A stretch of 64,000 bases of DNA, from contig NZ_JAAITA010000008.1 in the NCBI RefSeq assembly GCF_013304445.1, forward strand, positions 1 to 64,000, written 5' to 3'. The DNA is from Blautia hansenii (GTDB lineage Bacteria; Bacillota; Clostridia; Lachnospirales; Lachnospiraceae). Below the pieces are notes generated by a model that saw nothing but the letters and a program-made list of their open reading frames with translations, ran no database searches and was not told the origin of the DNA. The translations under genes and the position numbers were made by a program. Positions 33,860 to 43,651 of this stretch are shown piece by piece; the first letter of the stretch is position 1, and the number at the start of each line of letters is the position of its first letter.

Positions 33860-34390
33860 TTATCTGCTCTCCAAATCTTTCTGTATTCCCTCCAAAAAAG
33901 GAACCATAATACTGCCTGTCCTCTGCAGAAACCACCGGGGCGAAAGTTCGCTGTATTTGAAGTGTTTCCTTCCCCCATTCTGCCCCCGTTCCCAAAAGGC
34001 ATACATCTCTTGAAAAGGCATGTAATAGATTTCATCTCTGTGAGAAAAATAGAGAATCAAAAAAGCAATCCCCTGCTGCTTCTCAAAGTCTTTCATAAAC
34101 TCCACCTGATGAGCATGAATATTCTGCAGGGGAAAATTATCTGTGCAGCACTCCTTTGCGTCAAAACACACTGGAATTCCCTGGACAGCCCCAATATAGT
34201 CCACCGTACTTTTCTGGTCAAAATAGGCCAGGGTAATGTGACGGCTGTTCTGGTCAATGCGCACCGGCGTAATGGGGGTGGGCACTTTCTGAATCAGCGC
34301 CAGCTTTTTCTCCCTGTACTGCTGACAGGTTCGGTTAATCAATTCCTCTAAGGTAGAGCCGCGAAGCCCTCTGGAACTCCATGTAGCCAT
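33860..34390 (-). CDS. recU: Holliday junction resolvase RecU
   Basis: Junction-resolving nuclease of Gram-positive bacteria, 176 residues. The opening WSSRGLRGSTLEELINRT (residues 4-21) and the nuclease core STVDYIGAVQGIPVCFDAKE with catalytic D and E-x-K-type residues are clear; YFSHRDEIYYMPF follows. It ends a run of ten tightly packed genes that starts with the alarmone synthetase gene at 42.9 kb. Confidence 0.95.
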   Translation of the reverse strand: MATWSSRGLRGSTLEELINRTCQQYREKKLALIQKVPTPITPVRIDQNSRHITLAYFDQKSTVDYIGAVQGIPVCFDAKECCTDNFPLQNIHAHQVEFMKDFEKQQGIAFLILYFSHRDEIYYMPFQEMYAFWERGQNGGRKHFKYSELSPRWFLQRTGSIMVPFLEGIQKDLESR

Positions 34391-34402
34391 AATGCCGCCT
34401 TT

Positions 34403-34942
34403 CTATTTCAGAACCTCAATGCCCGGAAAATACCGCAGCACTGCCTTTCCCAATATCTTTTCTTTCTTCACATAGGGTTTGTCCCACATACGGGAATCCC
34501 TGGAATTATTCCGGTTGTCCCCCAGCATGAAATAACAACCCTCCGGTACAGTGTATGGTCCAAAGTTTCCCACAGGGGTTTCAGGGGTAAAGCTGTCATC
34601 CAAAGGCGTATCCGAACCATTGATATACACCTTTCCTTCCCGGATTTCCACGGTTTCCCCTGGCAGACCGATAACCCTTTTGATAAATCTCTGACTTTCA
34701 TCATCCGGATACTTAAAGATTACAATATCAAATCTCTCCGGATCGTCAAACAAATAGGCCAGACGGTTTCCGAAAATCCGGTCCCCGGTCATAATGGTGT
34801 TCTCCATGGATTCTGAGGGAATCACCGCATTAATCAGCAGGAAATTGTCCACCACCAAAACCACAATGACAACAAAAAGTATCATTTTCACATACTCCCA
34901 CAGTTCCTTCCACAAAGATTTTTTCTTAAATGGTTTGCTCAT
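34403..34942 (-). CDS. lepB: Signal peptidase I
   Basis: Membrane protease that removes signal peptides from exported proteins. The start at 34942 gives 179 residues; its ATG overlaps the upstream stop as ATGA. One membrane helix lies at about 17-38. The catalytic serine is in PSESMENTI, the lysine in RFIKRVIGLPG, and the conserved MLGDNRNNSRDSR box follows. Usual length for the short Gram-positive SipS type. Confidence 0.96.
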   Translation of the reverse strand: MSKPFKKKSLWKELWEYVKMILFVVIVVLVVDNFLLINAVIPSESMENTIMTGDRIFGNRLAYLFDDPERFDIVIFKYPDDESQRFIKRVIGLPGETVEIREGKVYINGSDTPLDDSFTPETPVGNFGPYTVPEGCYFMLGDNRNNSRDSRMWDKPYVKKEKILGKAVLRYFPGIEVLK

Positions 34943-35919
34943 AGCTTCATCTCCCTTATGTTTATCCCTTTTAGCACCTGCTGAAACAAGTCGGGTACCG
35001 GTGCCGTCACTTCTTTTCCCGCCAGATTTTCCAATCTCTTTTCGGACTTTGGAAATTCCAGCTTCCAGGCATGCAAAAGCTGATACTGCACCCCATATTT
35101 TTGGCAATACTTCTCATTCACCCTGGCGTCCCCGTATTTAAAGTCTCCGATAACCGGATGCCCCGTACCTGCCAGATGGCTTCGGATTTGGTGGGAACGT
35201 CCGGTTAAAAGCTGCACCTTCAAAAGCGTATCCCCATTATCCCCCACAGCCAGCGGCTCGTATTTTGTCTCAATGGGCAGACTTCCCTCTCTTTTCCGGC
35301 TGCACAGGGTCACTTTGTTCCGCTTCTCATCTTTCCACAGATACCCCTTAATATGGGCTGCTTCCCGGATTTCTCCTTTTACCAGAGTCAGATAATATTT
35401 GTGCATACTTCTCTCCTGAAAACACCGGGACAATTCCTGCAGACCCTGTACGGTTTTCCCGGCCGCCACCAGACCGCTGGTATTTCTGTCCAGACGGTTG
35501 CACACACCGGGACGGAAAGTCCGCAAATCCTCTTTGGTAAGGCTTCCCGTCTCCAGCAGATATCCGGTGAGATATTCCACCAGAGAAACATCCTCCTTTT
35601 CTGCTTTCTGAGACAGCATACCCGCCGGCTTGTTCACAAAAAGTACCTGTTCATCTTCATAAACAATATCCAAAGCCGTTTTTTCTCCCTGTTTTACCTG
35701 TCCGCAAAATTTTTCCAGCGTTTCCTCGGAAAAAAACAGCTTCACCACATCTTCTGTTTTCAGTTTTTCGCTTCCGTCTGCCTTCTTTCCGTTTAAGGTA
35801 ATATTTTTCTTGCGGAGCATTTTATAAATAAAACTTTTTGGAGCTTCCTTTAAATACTTACCCAGAAATTTATCCAGCCTCTGTCCGCTTTCCATTTCTT
35901 TTATGATTAACTGCTTCAT
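34939..35919 (-). CDS. RluA family 23S rRNA/tRNA pseudouridine synthase
   Basis: Pseudouridine synthase of 326 residues. An N-terminal S4 domain (MKQLIIKEMESGQRLDKF to about residue 70) precedes the catalytic domain, whose aspartate lies in CNRLDRNTSG. The late motif GRSHQIRSHLAGTGHPVIGD is typical of RluC/RluD. The start at 35919 is chosen because the frame upstream is unrelated filler. Nine bases after the two-helix membrane protein gene. Confidence 0.93.
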   Translation of the reverse strand: MKQLIIKEMESGQRLDKFLGKYLKEAPKSFIYKMLRKKNITLNGKKADGSEKLKTEDVVKLFFSEETLEKFCGQVKQGEKTALDIVYEDEQVLFVNKPAGMLSQKAEKEDVSLVEYLTGYLLETGSLTKEDLRTFRPGVCNRLDRNTSGLVAAGKTVQGLQELSRCFQERSMHKYYLTLVKGEIREAAHIKGYLWKDEKRNKVTLCSRKREGSLPIETKYEPLAVGDNGDTLLKVQLLTGRSHQIRSHLAGTGHPVIGDFKYGDARVNEKYCQKYGVQYQLLHAWKLEFPKSEKRLENLAGKEVTAPVPDLFQQVLKGINIREMKL

Positions 35920-35927
35920 ACTTTCTC

Positions 35928-36545
35928 CTACAGGGAAATTGCGTGAATCACCCGCATGATTTTCCCGTTTCTCGTCAGATTGGGTTCTGCCGGGTCCGGA
36001 CGGAATTTTATGTCTTTTTCCAGCGATTCCCTGTGTTCCCACATGGAATCCAGACGGGACGTGTAATCCCCAAGTCTGGTGAAAATTTTCACGCTGACAT
36101 AAAAACCGTTCTGCCGCAGAATGTCCTGTATATGTTTTTCTGTAAAAGCCGTATCCGTCTTTGCTCTGCTGGTGTATCCCACAACCGTATTGCCGCACAC
36201 AGCAATGGAATCCACGAAAGACTGTTTCTCATAGGCGGAAATCACCAGTTCATAGGAACAGGTCAGTCCCTTTTTATGCTTTTCTATCTGTTCGTAGTCT
36301 TCCCGTTTCATGGGCTTCTGCATATACATCATAATCATGCCCACAGCAAATTTGCACGCAGGAAGACAGGCAACTACAGCTACAACAGTAAAAACGGTAT
36401 TTCTCGTTCTGTGAATATATAAACCTGTAAAAAATACCAGAAGGGGGGCAAGAAGCGCCAGTATCGTATACAGGGTCCTCTTTTTCTGCTGGCTTTTGAT
36501 ATAACCGTAATCGCCCTTCTGTATTTTCTGTTTTGTTTTACTCAT
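35928..36545 (-). CDS. Conserved two-helix membrane protein of unknown function
   Basis: I do not recognise the family. The product from 36545 has 205 residues: a basic N-terminus (SKTKQKIQKGDYGYIKSQ), two adjacent membrane helices at about 25-44 and 50-70, then a soluble cytoplasmic domain of about 130 residues with a conserved-looking FRPDPAEPNLTRNGKIM tail. AGAGGAGC precedes the start. It lies between a pseudouridine synthase and a short-chain dehydrogenase in the same transcript, which says little about its role. Confidence 0.75.
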   Translation of the reverse strand: MSKTKQKIQKGDYGYIKSQQKKRTLYTILALLAPLLVFFTGLYIHRTRNTVFTVVAVVACLPACKFAVGMIMMYMQKPMKREDYEQIEKHKKGLTCSYELVISAYEKQSFVDSIAVCGNTVVGYTSRAKTDTAFTEKHIQDILRQNGFYVSVKIFTRLGDYTSRLDSMWEHRESLEKDIKFRPDPAEPNLTRNGKIMRVIHAISL

Positions 36546-36550
36546 GTTTT

Positions 36551-37324
36551 CTATGCTCCTCTTTTGTCTCCATACATACACCTCATAATCATCCTGTGCG
36601 GAACTATTTTGCAGAAAATTCTGGTAACCTTCATGGAAATGCCGTACACGGAAAGTTCTCTACCTCTTTCAGCATCCTTTAAAGCTTTTTTTACCACCTT
36701 TTTTGCAGAAGCAATAAAGGGTTTCTTGTATGCAGGCATCTGCTCTTTTCCGCCCATCTTATCCAGAAACGGCGTATCCACCGGTCCGGAACACACTGCC
36801 GTTACTCTGGCGCTTCTCTTTAGTTCCACGTTCAGAGCCCTGGCAAAGCTGAGTACATAAGCTTTTGAAGCCGCATAAACCGCAAAACCCGGCTGCGGCA
36901 CAAAAGCCGCGCCGCTGGCCAGTAAAAGAAGGTGCCCCTTTTTGCAGTAGGGAAGACAGAGTTTTGTCACCGCAGTAAGCGCCGTGCAGTTTAACTCAAT
37001 CATGTTTTGCAAATCAGACAAACCGGTTTCTTCCACGGTTTTCTGCACTCCTGCTCCGGCGCTGCACACCAGCCAGGCTATCCTGGGACGTTCCTGTCTC
37101 AGAGCTGCTGCCAAAGTATCTAAATCCTTTGGACTGGTAATATCCAATGCAAAAACCCTCACCTTGGAAACCTCTCTTTGCAGTTTCTCCAGTGCTTCCC
37201 GATTTCTGGCTATTGCCCACACTTCTTCTATGAAAGGCTTCTGTTCTCCTATCTGCCGGACAAATTCCGTTCCCATGCCACAAGAGGCTCCGGTCACCAC
37301 CGCAATGGTTTTTCCTGTTTCCAT
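36551..37324 (-). CDS. Short-chain dehydrogenase/reductase
   Basis: SDR-family oxidoreductase of 257 residues. The cofactor site is TGASCGMGTEF, and the active site has the YAASK motif (AVYAASKAYVLSF) with the expected serine upstream. The start at 37324 is chosen for its GGAAGGTGAG ribosome-binding site. The C-terminal segment ends with a hydrophobic Arg-rich stretch as in acyl-carbonyl reductases of the DltE type. Substrate unknown. Confidence 0.92.
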   Translation of the reverse strand: METGKTIAVVTGASCGMGTEFVRQIGEQKPFIEEVWAIARNREALEKLQREVSKVRVFALDITSPKDLDTLAAALRQERPRIAWLVCSAGAGVQKTVEETGLSDLQNMIELNCTALTAVTKLCLPYCKKGHLLLLASGAAFVPQPGFAVYAASKAYVLSFARALNVELKRSARVTAVCSGPVDTPFLDKMGGKEQMPAYKKPFIASAKKVVKKALKDAERGRELSVYGISMKVTRIFCKIVPHRMIMRCMYGDKRGA

Positions 37325-37328
37325 TTTC

Positions 37329-39242
37329 TCACCTTCCACCTGATTTTTTCTTATGCACATTTCGTATGGATTTTTTCTTTCTGCCGTTTTCCCTGCTGTT
37401 TACCTGTTTCTTCTGAAAATCCCGGACATGTTCTTTCTCCGGTTTGCCTTTTCCGCCTCTTGGCCGAATCAGACATTTTTTATCAAAACCAATCAAATCG
37501 CTTCTGCCGCTCTTTAAAAGGGCTTCTTTTACCAGTTCATAGTTTTCCGGATTTTTGTACTGGAGAAGGGCTCTCTGCATGGCCTTTTCCCTGGCGCTTT
37601 TCGGTACATAGACCTTTTCCCCGGTTCTGGGGTCCAGCCCGGTGTAATACATACAGGTAGACATGGTAGACGGTGTGGGATAGAAATCCTGCACCTGCTC
37701 CGGCATAAAGCCCATATCCCGCACATACTCTGCCAGCTTCACAGCCTCCTTTATGGTACAGCCCGGATGAGAGGACATGAGATACGGCACTACAAACTGT
37801 CTTTTCCCGGATTTCTCATTGGCCCGCTGGAATTTTTTCAGAAACTCTTCGTACACCTTATGTTCCGGTTTTCCCATATAGTACAACACATGGTCGGATA
37901 CATGTTCCGGCGCTACTCTTAACTGTCCGCTGACATGATAAGCAGCCAGTTCGTTTAAAAATTCCGGCGAAGGATCTGCATTGACATAGTCGAAGCGAAT
38001 ACCGGAGCGGATAAACACTTTCTTAATTCCCGGCAGATGGCGCAGCTTCCGAAGAAGTTCCAGGTAATCCCTGTGGTCTGCCTCCAGATTTTTGCAGGGC
38101 TTTGGAAACAGACACTGCCGGTTGGTACAAATCCCCTTTGTCATCTGCTTTTTGCAGGAAGGGTGACGAAAATCTGCTGTAGGGCCGCCCACATCGTGAA
38201 TATACCCCTTAAAGTCCGGCTTCTCTCTATAACTTTCGGCTTCCCGCAAAATGGACCCGTGACTTCTGGTCTGGACAATCCTTCCCTGATGAAAAGCCAG
38301 AGCGCAGAAATTACAGCCGCCAAAGCAGCCCCGGTTGCTGGTGATACTGAACTGAATCTCTTCAATAGCCGGAATTTTCCCCTGCTTTTCATACATGGGA
38401 TGATATGTTCCCATATACGGCAACTCATAGACCTCATCCATTTCCTTCTGTGTCAATGGTTTTGCAGGGGGATTCTGTACCACAAACCCTTTCGTTCCAT
38501 AGGATTCTGCCATCACCTTTCCGGTAAAGGGGTCTGTATTCTCATACTGAATCCGAAAACTCCCGGCATAGGCTTCTTTTTTTGCAGATAACGCTTCAAA
38601 AGAGGGCAGCAAAATCCCCTCCGGCGCTTTTTTTGCCTTATACACCGTCCCCGGCACAAAAGTAATAGAACTTACAGGAATTCCCTTATCCAGAGCCTCG
38701 GCAATTTCCAGAATACTGTGTTCTCCCATACCGTAAGAAATCAAATCCGCTCCGGAATCCATAAGCACAGAACGTTTCATGCTGTCTGACCAGTAATCGT
38801 AATGGGCCAGTCTGCGAAGAGAAGCCTCAATGCCCCCCAGAATCACCGGCGTGTCCTTATACGTCTGACGAATCAGATTGCCGTAAACCGTCACCGCCCG
38901 GTCCGGGCGCAGCCCCATCTGTCCGCCCGGAGAATAGGAATCCTGCCTTCGGTGCTTTTTCGCCACGGTATAGTGGTTCACCATAGAATCCATATTTCCT
39001 GCAGAAACCAGAAAGGCCAGCCTGGGCTCTCCAAAAACGGAAATGCTCTCTTTTTTCCGCCAGTCGGGCTGGGAAATAATACCTACGGAATACCCCCGGC
39101 TCTCCAGAAGACGGGTAATAATGGCCGCTCCAAAGGAGGGATGGTCTACATAAGCGTCTCCGCTGATATAGACAAAATCCGGCTGCCAGATGCCTCTCTC
39201 TTCCATTTCCGCTCTGGTGACAGGCAAAAATTCTCTGCTCAT
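37329..39242 (-). CDS. YgiQ family radical SAM protein
   Basis: Large radical SAM protein of 637 residues. N-terminal domain (1-280) precedes the radical SAM core with the iron-sulfur motif RGCFGGCNFCAL. The family-typical GHDVGG-like segment here reads GYIHDVGGPTADFRHPSC, followed by further cysteines. The ATG at 39242 with AGGAGC upstream is preferred to a GTG two codons earlier. The C-terminus is Lys/Arg-rich. The reaction is not established. It overlaps the HAD phosphatase gene by 4 bases. Confidence 0.95.
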   Translation of the reverse strand: MSREFLPVTRAEMEERGIWQPDFVYISGDAYVDHPSFGAAIITRLLESRGYSVGIISQPDWRKKESISVFGEPRLAFLVSAGNMDSMVNHYTVAKKHRRQDSYSPGGQMGLRPDRAVTVYGNLIRQTYKDTPVILGGIEASLRRLAHYDYWSDSMKRSVLMDSGADLISYGMGEHSILEIAEALDKGIPVSSITFVPGTVYKAKKAPEGILLPSFEALSAKKEAYAGSFRIQYENTDPFTGKVMAESYGTKGFVVQNPPAKPLTQKEMDEVYELPYMGTYHPMYEKQGKIPAIEEIQFSITSNRGCFGGCNFCALAFHQGRIVQTRSHGSILREAESYREKPDFKGYIHDVGGPTADFRHPSCKKQMTKGICTNRQCLFPKPCKNLEADHRDYLELLRKLRHLPGIKKVFIRSGIRFDYVNADPSPEFLNELAAYHVSGQLRVAPEHVSDHVLYYMGKPEHKVYEEFLKKFQRANEKSGKRQFVVPYLMSSHPGCTIKEAVKLAEYVRDMGFMPEQVQDFYPTPSTMSTCMYYTGLDPRTGEKVYVPKSAREKAMQRALLQYKNPENYELVKEALLKSGRSDLIGFDKKCLIRPRGGKGKPEKEHVRDFQKKQVNSRENGRKKKSIRNVHKKKSGGR

Positions 39243-39922
39243 ACACACGCTCCTTTTTGTGCTTCATTTTCCAGAACTTCCAGATAATCCTGCACATACC
39301 AGTCCGCCAGTTCCCGCTTCTGTCTCTCCTGCTTTTTACTGTAAGCGTCTTCTATGGCACAGACTTTCATGCCCGCCCGCTTTCCGGCCAGGATTCCCAT
39401 GGGAACATCTTCAAACACCAGACAGTCTTCAGGCGCTGCTCCCAATCCCTGAGCAGTTTTCAGGTATACATCCGGCGCAGGCTTGCTCTTTGGCACCTCG
39501 CAGCAGGTGGTAATACAGTCGAAATACGCTTCTATATTATGTGCTTTTAAAACCTCTGCAATCAGTTCCCGGCTGTTGCTGGAACTGATTCCCACAGAAA
39601 TTTTCCGCTTCTTTAATTCTTTCAGAAATTCCAGAGCCCCCGGTTTTAGGGGAACCTCATGACAATATTTTTCCCTGGACATCAAAAGCCAGGTCTCCTT
39701 AATTTCTTCCAGGGAATCTTCTATCTGAAACCGCTCTTTGAAAAACTTTGCAGTTTCTGTAAATCCCATGCCTTCCAGTTCATCCTGAAAAGCCTCTAAA
39801 TCTTCCGGTATGGAAACTTTTTTTGCCGCCAGATATTCCATGTCAATGGACTTCCACATCCACATGGAATCCACCAGTGTGCCGTCCAAATCAAAAATAA
39901 CGGCCTTTATGTTCTCAAGCAT
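39239..39922 (-). CDS. HAD family hydrolase, beta-phosphoglucomutase-like
   Basis: HAD phosphatase of 227 residues, subfamily with an alpha-helical cap. Motif I is FDLDGTLVDS, motif II includes VGISSSNSREL, and motif IV is LVFEDVPMGILAGKRAG. It could be a phosphosugar phosphatase or a beta-phosphoglucomutase; the cap does not decide. It overlaps the pseudouridine synthase gene by 8 bases at its start and ygiQ by 4 at its end. Confidence 0.92.
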   Translation of the reverse strand: MLENIKAVIFDLDGTLVDSMWMWKSIDMEYLAAKKVSIPEDLEAFQDELEGMGFTETAKFFKERFQIEDSLEEIKETWLLMSREKYCHEVPLKPGALEFLKELKKRKISVGISSSNSRELIAEVLKAHNIEAYFDCITTCCEVPKSKPAPDVYLKTAQGLGAAPEDCLVFEDVPMGILAGKRAGMKVCAIEDAYSKKQERQKRELADWYVQDYLEVLENEAQKGACV

Positions 39923-40631
39923 GTTCCTTCAACCTCTCTATTTCTTCCTGAGTTAATTCCCGGTACTCTCCCGGCTGCAGCTTTTCGTCCAACTGCAGGC
40001 TGCCCATGGACAGCCGCTTCAAATACACCACTTCATTGTCCACAGCCTGAAACATTCGTTTCACCTGATGAAATTTCCCCTCCCGGATGGTCAGCAGTAC
40101 CTGGTCTTTTTCTCCCTGATACCAGTTAGCTGCGGCAGGCAGAGTTTTCTCTTTTTCTCCAATATCCACGCCGCTTTCCAGCTGTTTTAATTCTTCTTCA
40201 GACACCGAATACCGCAGCTTTACCAAATAGGTTTTATCTACATGTTTTTTCGGCGCCAGCAGATTGTGAGCCAGTTCCCCGTCGTTGGTAATCAGCAGTA
40301 AACCTTCCGTATCCTTATCCAGCCGCCCTACCGGAAACAAATCCTTCCGTTTTTTGGAGACAAGCAAATCCAGCACGGTTTTGTCCCGCTTATCCTCTGT
40401 GGCAGACACCACGCCCTGAGGTTTGTGCAGCATATAGTAAGAAAACGTTTCATAAGCCAGACACTTACCGCCGGCCGCCACCCGGTCTTCTTCGATGTCA
40501 ATTTTATAGTCCGGAGTCTTTACAATTTCCCCGTTTACCGTCACGCTTCCCTTGCGAATTTGCTGCTTTACCTGGGAGCGGGTGCCAAGACCCATATCTG
40601 CCAGATATTTATCCAGTCTTATTTTTCCCAT
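39915..40631 (-). CDS. RsuA/RluB family pseudouridine synthase
   Basis: rRNA pseudouridine synthase of 238 residues. An S4 RNA-binding domain (IRLDKYLADMGLGTRSQVKQ) opens it, and the catalytic aspartate is in FPVGRLDKDTEGLLL. The motif EGKFHQVKRMF is typical. It should act on 16S rRNA (RsuA) or 23S rRNA (RluB/E/F); length fits RsuA. Its ATG shares one base with the stop of the upstream methyltransferase. Confidence 0.93.
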   Translation of the reverse strand: MGKIRLDKYLADMGLGTRSQVKQQIRKGSVTVNGEIVKTPDYKIDIEEDRVAAGGKCLAYETFSYYMLHKPQGVVSATEDKRDKTVLDLLVSKKRKDLFPVGRLDKDTEGLLLITNDGELAHNLLAPKKHVDKTYLVKLRYSVSEEELKQLESGVDIGEKEKTLPAAANWYQGEKDQVLLTIREGKFHQVKRMFQAVDNEVVYLKRLSMGSLQLDEKLQPGEYRELTQEEIERLKEHA

Positions 40632-42028
40632 TACTGTAATCTCCAACCTGCATAATACTTGTTCTTCAAAATGCCCCTGTCCAGCTTGCCAAAGCCCAGC
40701 GGAAAGCCGTCCACACACACTAACTGCCAGCCTTTTGCCTGTGCCGGCTCCTGCTCGGATACTTCTATGGTCTCTCCCTTTAAATACTTTACAGTACGTA
40801 CATCGTCTCCGGAAAGCCAAATGCAGGAAGCAAAGGTTTCCGGAGAGAGAGCCATAGCCAGAGCCTGGCTGGGTTCAAAACGATTTTTCTTGATATCCCC
40901 CAGATACAGCCCGGTGCGCAGATAGCGAAGTCTGGGCATCTGCACCTCTTCTGGCAGGAAATACAGCCGGTCTTTTTCTATCTGAAAACGGCCCTTGTTA
41001 AAATCCAGAGATACCAGTTTTAAAAATTCCTCCACACAGGCAGGCAAGTCTGTTTTTTTCTTCTCACCTGCTGCCTTTGCACCATTCCTGTCCTCCTCTT
41101 TGAGTCCTTTTTTCCGCAAAAGCGCAGCAAAATGTCCTTCTCCCGGCATTCTATGAGGAAAAATACGGATACAGGAAGCCAACTGCCGATTCACTTCCTC
41201 CGAAACCTCTTCCAGAGGAAATCCATGGACAAAGCCTTCATACCATACCGGAGTAACCACCTCCATATCCTCTCTTCTGCTCAAAAGATGGGCAATCACT
41301 TCCTCATTTTCCTTTTTGGAAAATGTACAGGTGGAATACAGCAGCATACCGCCGGGACGCAGCATTTGGGCCCCCTGCTCCAGAAGTTTCTTCTGAATCT
41401 CAGCATAGTAAGCGGGCGGTTTTTCCTCCCAGTATTCTGCCATTTTAGGCTCTTTATGAAACATGCCTTCCCCAGAACAGGGGGCATCAATTAAAATCTT
41501 GTGAAAAAATTCCGGAAACTGCCTGGTAAGCTTTTCCGGGTCTTCGCTGGTAACGTAAATATTCGGAATTCCTGCCAGTTCCAGATTTTTAAGCAGCGCC
41601 TTGGCACGGCTGTTGCTGATATCATTGGCAAGCAAAAATCCTGTTCCCTTCAGCTTCGCTCCCAGTTCCGTGGCCTTTCCCCCCGGCGCGGCACACAAAT
41701 CCAGCACATAGTCCCCAGCTTCTACGGGTAGACGGCTGGCCGGTGTCATGGCGCTGGGCTCCTGCAGATAGTAAAGCCCTGCAAAGTAATAAGGATGGCG
41801 GGAGGGCGGCTGACTGCTCTCCCTGTCTATGTAGTATCCGTTCTCTATCCAGGGTACCTGCTCCTTTCCAAAAGGAGTCATACTCTCCCACTTTTCCTTT
41901 GTCAGCTTATAAGTGTTCACTCGCATTCCCTGCCTGAGAGGCTGTTCATAAGTCTTCAGATACGCCTCAAATTCCTGCCCCAAAAGGCCTCGCATTTCTT
42001 CTTCGTAATCTTTCGGCAACTTTATCAT
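40631..42028 (-). CDS. RsmF/RsmB-like rRNA cytosine-5 methyltransferase
   Basis: NOL1/NOP2/Sun family m5C methyltransferase of 465 residues. The SAM site is VLDLCAAPGGKATELG; the two catalytic cysteines are in DAPCSGEGMF and YSTCTFSKKENE. A C-terminal PUA/NCL5-like RNA-binding region follows from about residue 320. That extension favours the RsmF (YebU) type. One base separates it from the alarmone synthetase gene. Confidence 0.94.
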   Translation of the reverse strand: MIKLPKDYEEEMRGLLGQEFEAYLKTYEQPLRQGMRVNTYKLTKEKWESMTPFGKEQVPWIENGYYIDRESSQPPSRHPYYFAGLYYLQEPSAMTPASRLPVEAGDYVLDLCAAPGGKATELGAKLKGTGFLLANDISNSRAKALLKNLELAGIPNIYVTSEDPEKLTRQFPEFFHKILIDAPCSGEGMFHKEPKMAEYWEEKPPAYYAEIQKKLLEQGAQMLRPGGMLLYSTCTFSKKENEEVIAHLLSRREDMEVVTPVWYEGFVHGFPLEEVSEEVNRQLASCIRIFPHRMPGEGHFAALLRKKGLKEEDRNGAKAAGEKKKTDLPACVEEFLKLVSLDFNKGRFQIEKDRLYFLPEEVQMPRLRYLRTGLYLGDIKKNRFEPSQALAMALSPETFASCIWLSGDDVRTVKYLKGETIEVSEQEPAQAKGWQLVCVDGFPLGFGKLDRGILKNKYYAGWRLQ

Positions 42029-42029
42029 T

Positions 42030-42857
42030 TTATTGCATTTCCTCTATTTCCTCGTATGTAAGCGCCTGAGCCCGGTACCCTTCCGCCAGAATATCCAGCT
42101 CCCTGTGGAACCGCTCCAGCTGCTCCAGCTCTCCGTTTTTGTAAATCCGGTAAAATTCATCCTGTATTTTCGCCACTTCCCGCTGATTCGAATAGTGGTA
42201 CAGATTTTCTATGTTATTCAGAATATCCGCCACCAGATTGGACTGGTGCAGCATGGAATTCTGGGCGTCCATAACCTCGTTTCGCACGGAAGACATTTCC
42301 GCATCCAGCTGCAGAATGGAATCTGCAGCCCGGCTCAGCCTCTTCGCCAGATGAGGCGGCATATTGCCCTTGTATTTGTACTGCAAAGAGTGCTCAATGG
42401 TGGCCCAGAAATTCATGGCCAGTGTTCTTATCTGGATTTCTGCCCGGATTTCCTTACGTCCGTTTAAAGTTTCTGTGGCGTAGAGGATAATCATATGGTA
42501 ACTGCGATAGCCGCTTTCTTTCATGTGAGTCACATAATCTTTTTCCTCCAGCACCTGCATATCACTGCGCCTGCGGATTAATTCAGCTACCTTCTCAATA
42601 TCCTCATAAAACTGGCAGATAATACGGACGCCTGCAATATCCTCCACCTTTTCCTCCAATTCATCCCAGGAAATGTTTTTTTTCTGCATTTTCTCCAGAA
42701 TGCTGTTAATGGACTTTACCCGTCCGGTCACCTGCTCAATAGGGGAATACAGGTCTTTTTCTTTGTGTTCTTTTTTCAGCTGATTAAATTTCATGACCAG
42801 TTCCTTCACTGCAAGCTCATAAGGAATCAGCAGTTCGCGCCATAAACGTATTTCCAT
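42030..42857 (-). CDS. RelA/SpoT-type small alarmone synthetase (RelQ/YjbM-like)
   Basis: Synthesises (p)ppGpp from ATP and GDP/GTP. 275 residues with synthetase domain only: no HD hydrolase and no TGS. Motifs visible: TGRVKSINSILEKM, DIAGVRIICQFYED, EKDYVTHMKESGYRSYHM and EIQIRTLAMNFWATIEHSLQ. It is intact, unlike the related broken gene at 50294-50880. First gene of the ten-gene run, so alarmone synthesis is cotranscribed with RNA-modifying enzymes, lepB and recU. Confidence 0.95.
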   Translation of the reverse strand: MEIRLWRELLIPYELAVKELVMKFNQLKKEHKEKDLYSPIEQVTGRVKSINSILEKMQKKNISWDELEEKVEDIAGVRIICQFYEDIEKVAELIRRRSDMQVLEEKDYVTHMKESGYRSYHMIILYATETLNGRKEIRAEIQIRTLAMNFWATIEHSLQYKYKGNMPPHLAKRLSRAADSILQLDAEMSSVRNEVMDAQNSMLHQSNLVADILNNIENLYHYSNQREVAKIQDEFYRIYKNGELEQLERFHRELDILAEGYRAQALTYEEIEEMQ

Positions 42858-42909
42858 AAAACATTACTCCTTAACTATATCCATAAAGTATAGCATATTT
42901 TTTTTCTTT

Positions 42910-43578
42910 TTAATAGAAAAAATTTTTCTGCCTTTTCTGTAAAAACTGCAGCACCGGATATGGATTCAACGCATGGTCTTCCTCTGTCTGTGTCCGCACA
43001 TAAATACCCAGGTGCAAATGCGGTACAAATTTTCCTGCAGTTCCTTCTTCCCCGTATCCCGTATCACCCAGAAACCCCAGGACTTCTCCCGCCTTTATCT
43101 GCTCCCCTGTCTGAAATTCCCGCGCATAAGAAGACAGATGAGCGTAGTAGAAATAACCGCCTCCGGGACTTCGGATGCCGATTCTGTATCCGCCCAGAGG
43201 CAACCATCCCACCTTTTCCACGATTCCGTCAGTCATACTGAGAATGGGATAATATCCGCTTTTTTCCTCTCTGCCGAAAATATCACAGCCTTCGTGCAGC
43301 CGTTCTCCCTGAAATGTCCGCCTGGCATGCCAGGAATTTTCAAAGAAAAACTGCTGTCCCTGCACCTCTTTTCGCCCGGCTGCGGGAAAATACTGCAAAT
43401 CTTCCCAGAAAATACCATAGAGCCTGATTTCTTCTGCCGGAATTTCCAGCCGCTCCAACATTCTCGTAGGAATCCCTCTGTCTCTCAAATCCTGCAAAGA
43501 CGTTTTTTCTCTCAGATGCCCTGCCGTCTGCGTGTCCAGAAACAAAAGCAGGCACAGCCCCAGCAGCCATTTTCGCAC
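42910..43578 (-). CDS. M23 family metallopeptidase, exported
   Basis: Cell-wall peptidase of the LytM/M23 type, 222 residues. The start is taken as GTG at 43578, since GGAGG stands seven bases upstream and the product then opens with a signal peptide (RKWLLGLCLLLFLDTQTAG). The zinc site is split between LHEGCDIFG and the closing HLHLGIYV. The domain occupies about residues 100-215. It may act at division or sporulation; context does not say which. Confidence 0.88.
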   Translation of the reverse strand: MRKWLLGLCLLLFLDTQTAGHLREKTSLQDLRDRGIPTRMLERLEIPAEEIRLYGIFWEDLQYFPAAGRKEVQGQQFFFENSWHARRTFQGERLHEGCDIFGREEKSGYYPILSMTDGIVEKVGWLPLGGYRIGIRSPGGGYFYYAHLSSYAREFQTGEQIKAGEVLGFLGDTGYGEEGTAGKFVPHLHLGIYVRTQTEEDHALNPYPVLQFLQKRQKNFFY

Positions 43579-43651
43579 AAAAATTCCTCCGTCTGCCCAC
43601 AGTTTTACCTTACATATCATTCTATGTGCCTACGGAGGAATTTATGACTTT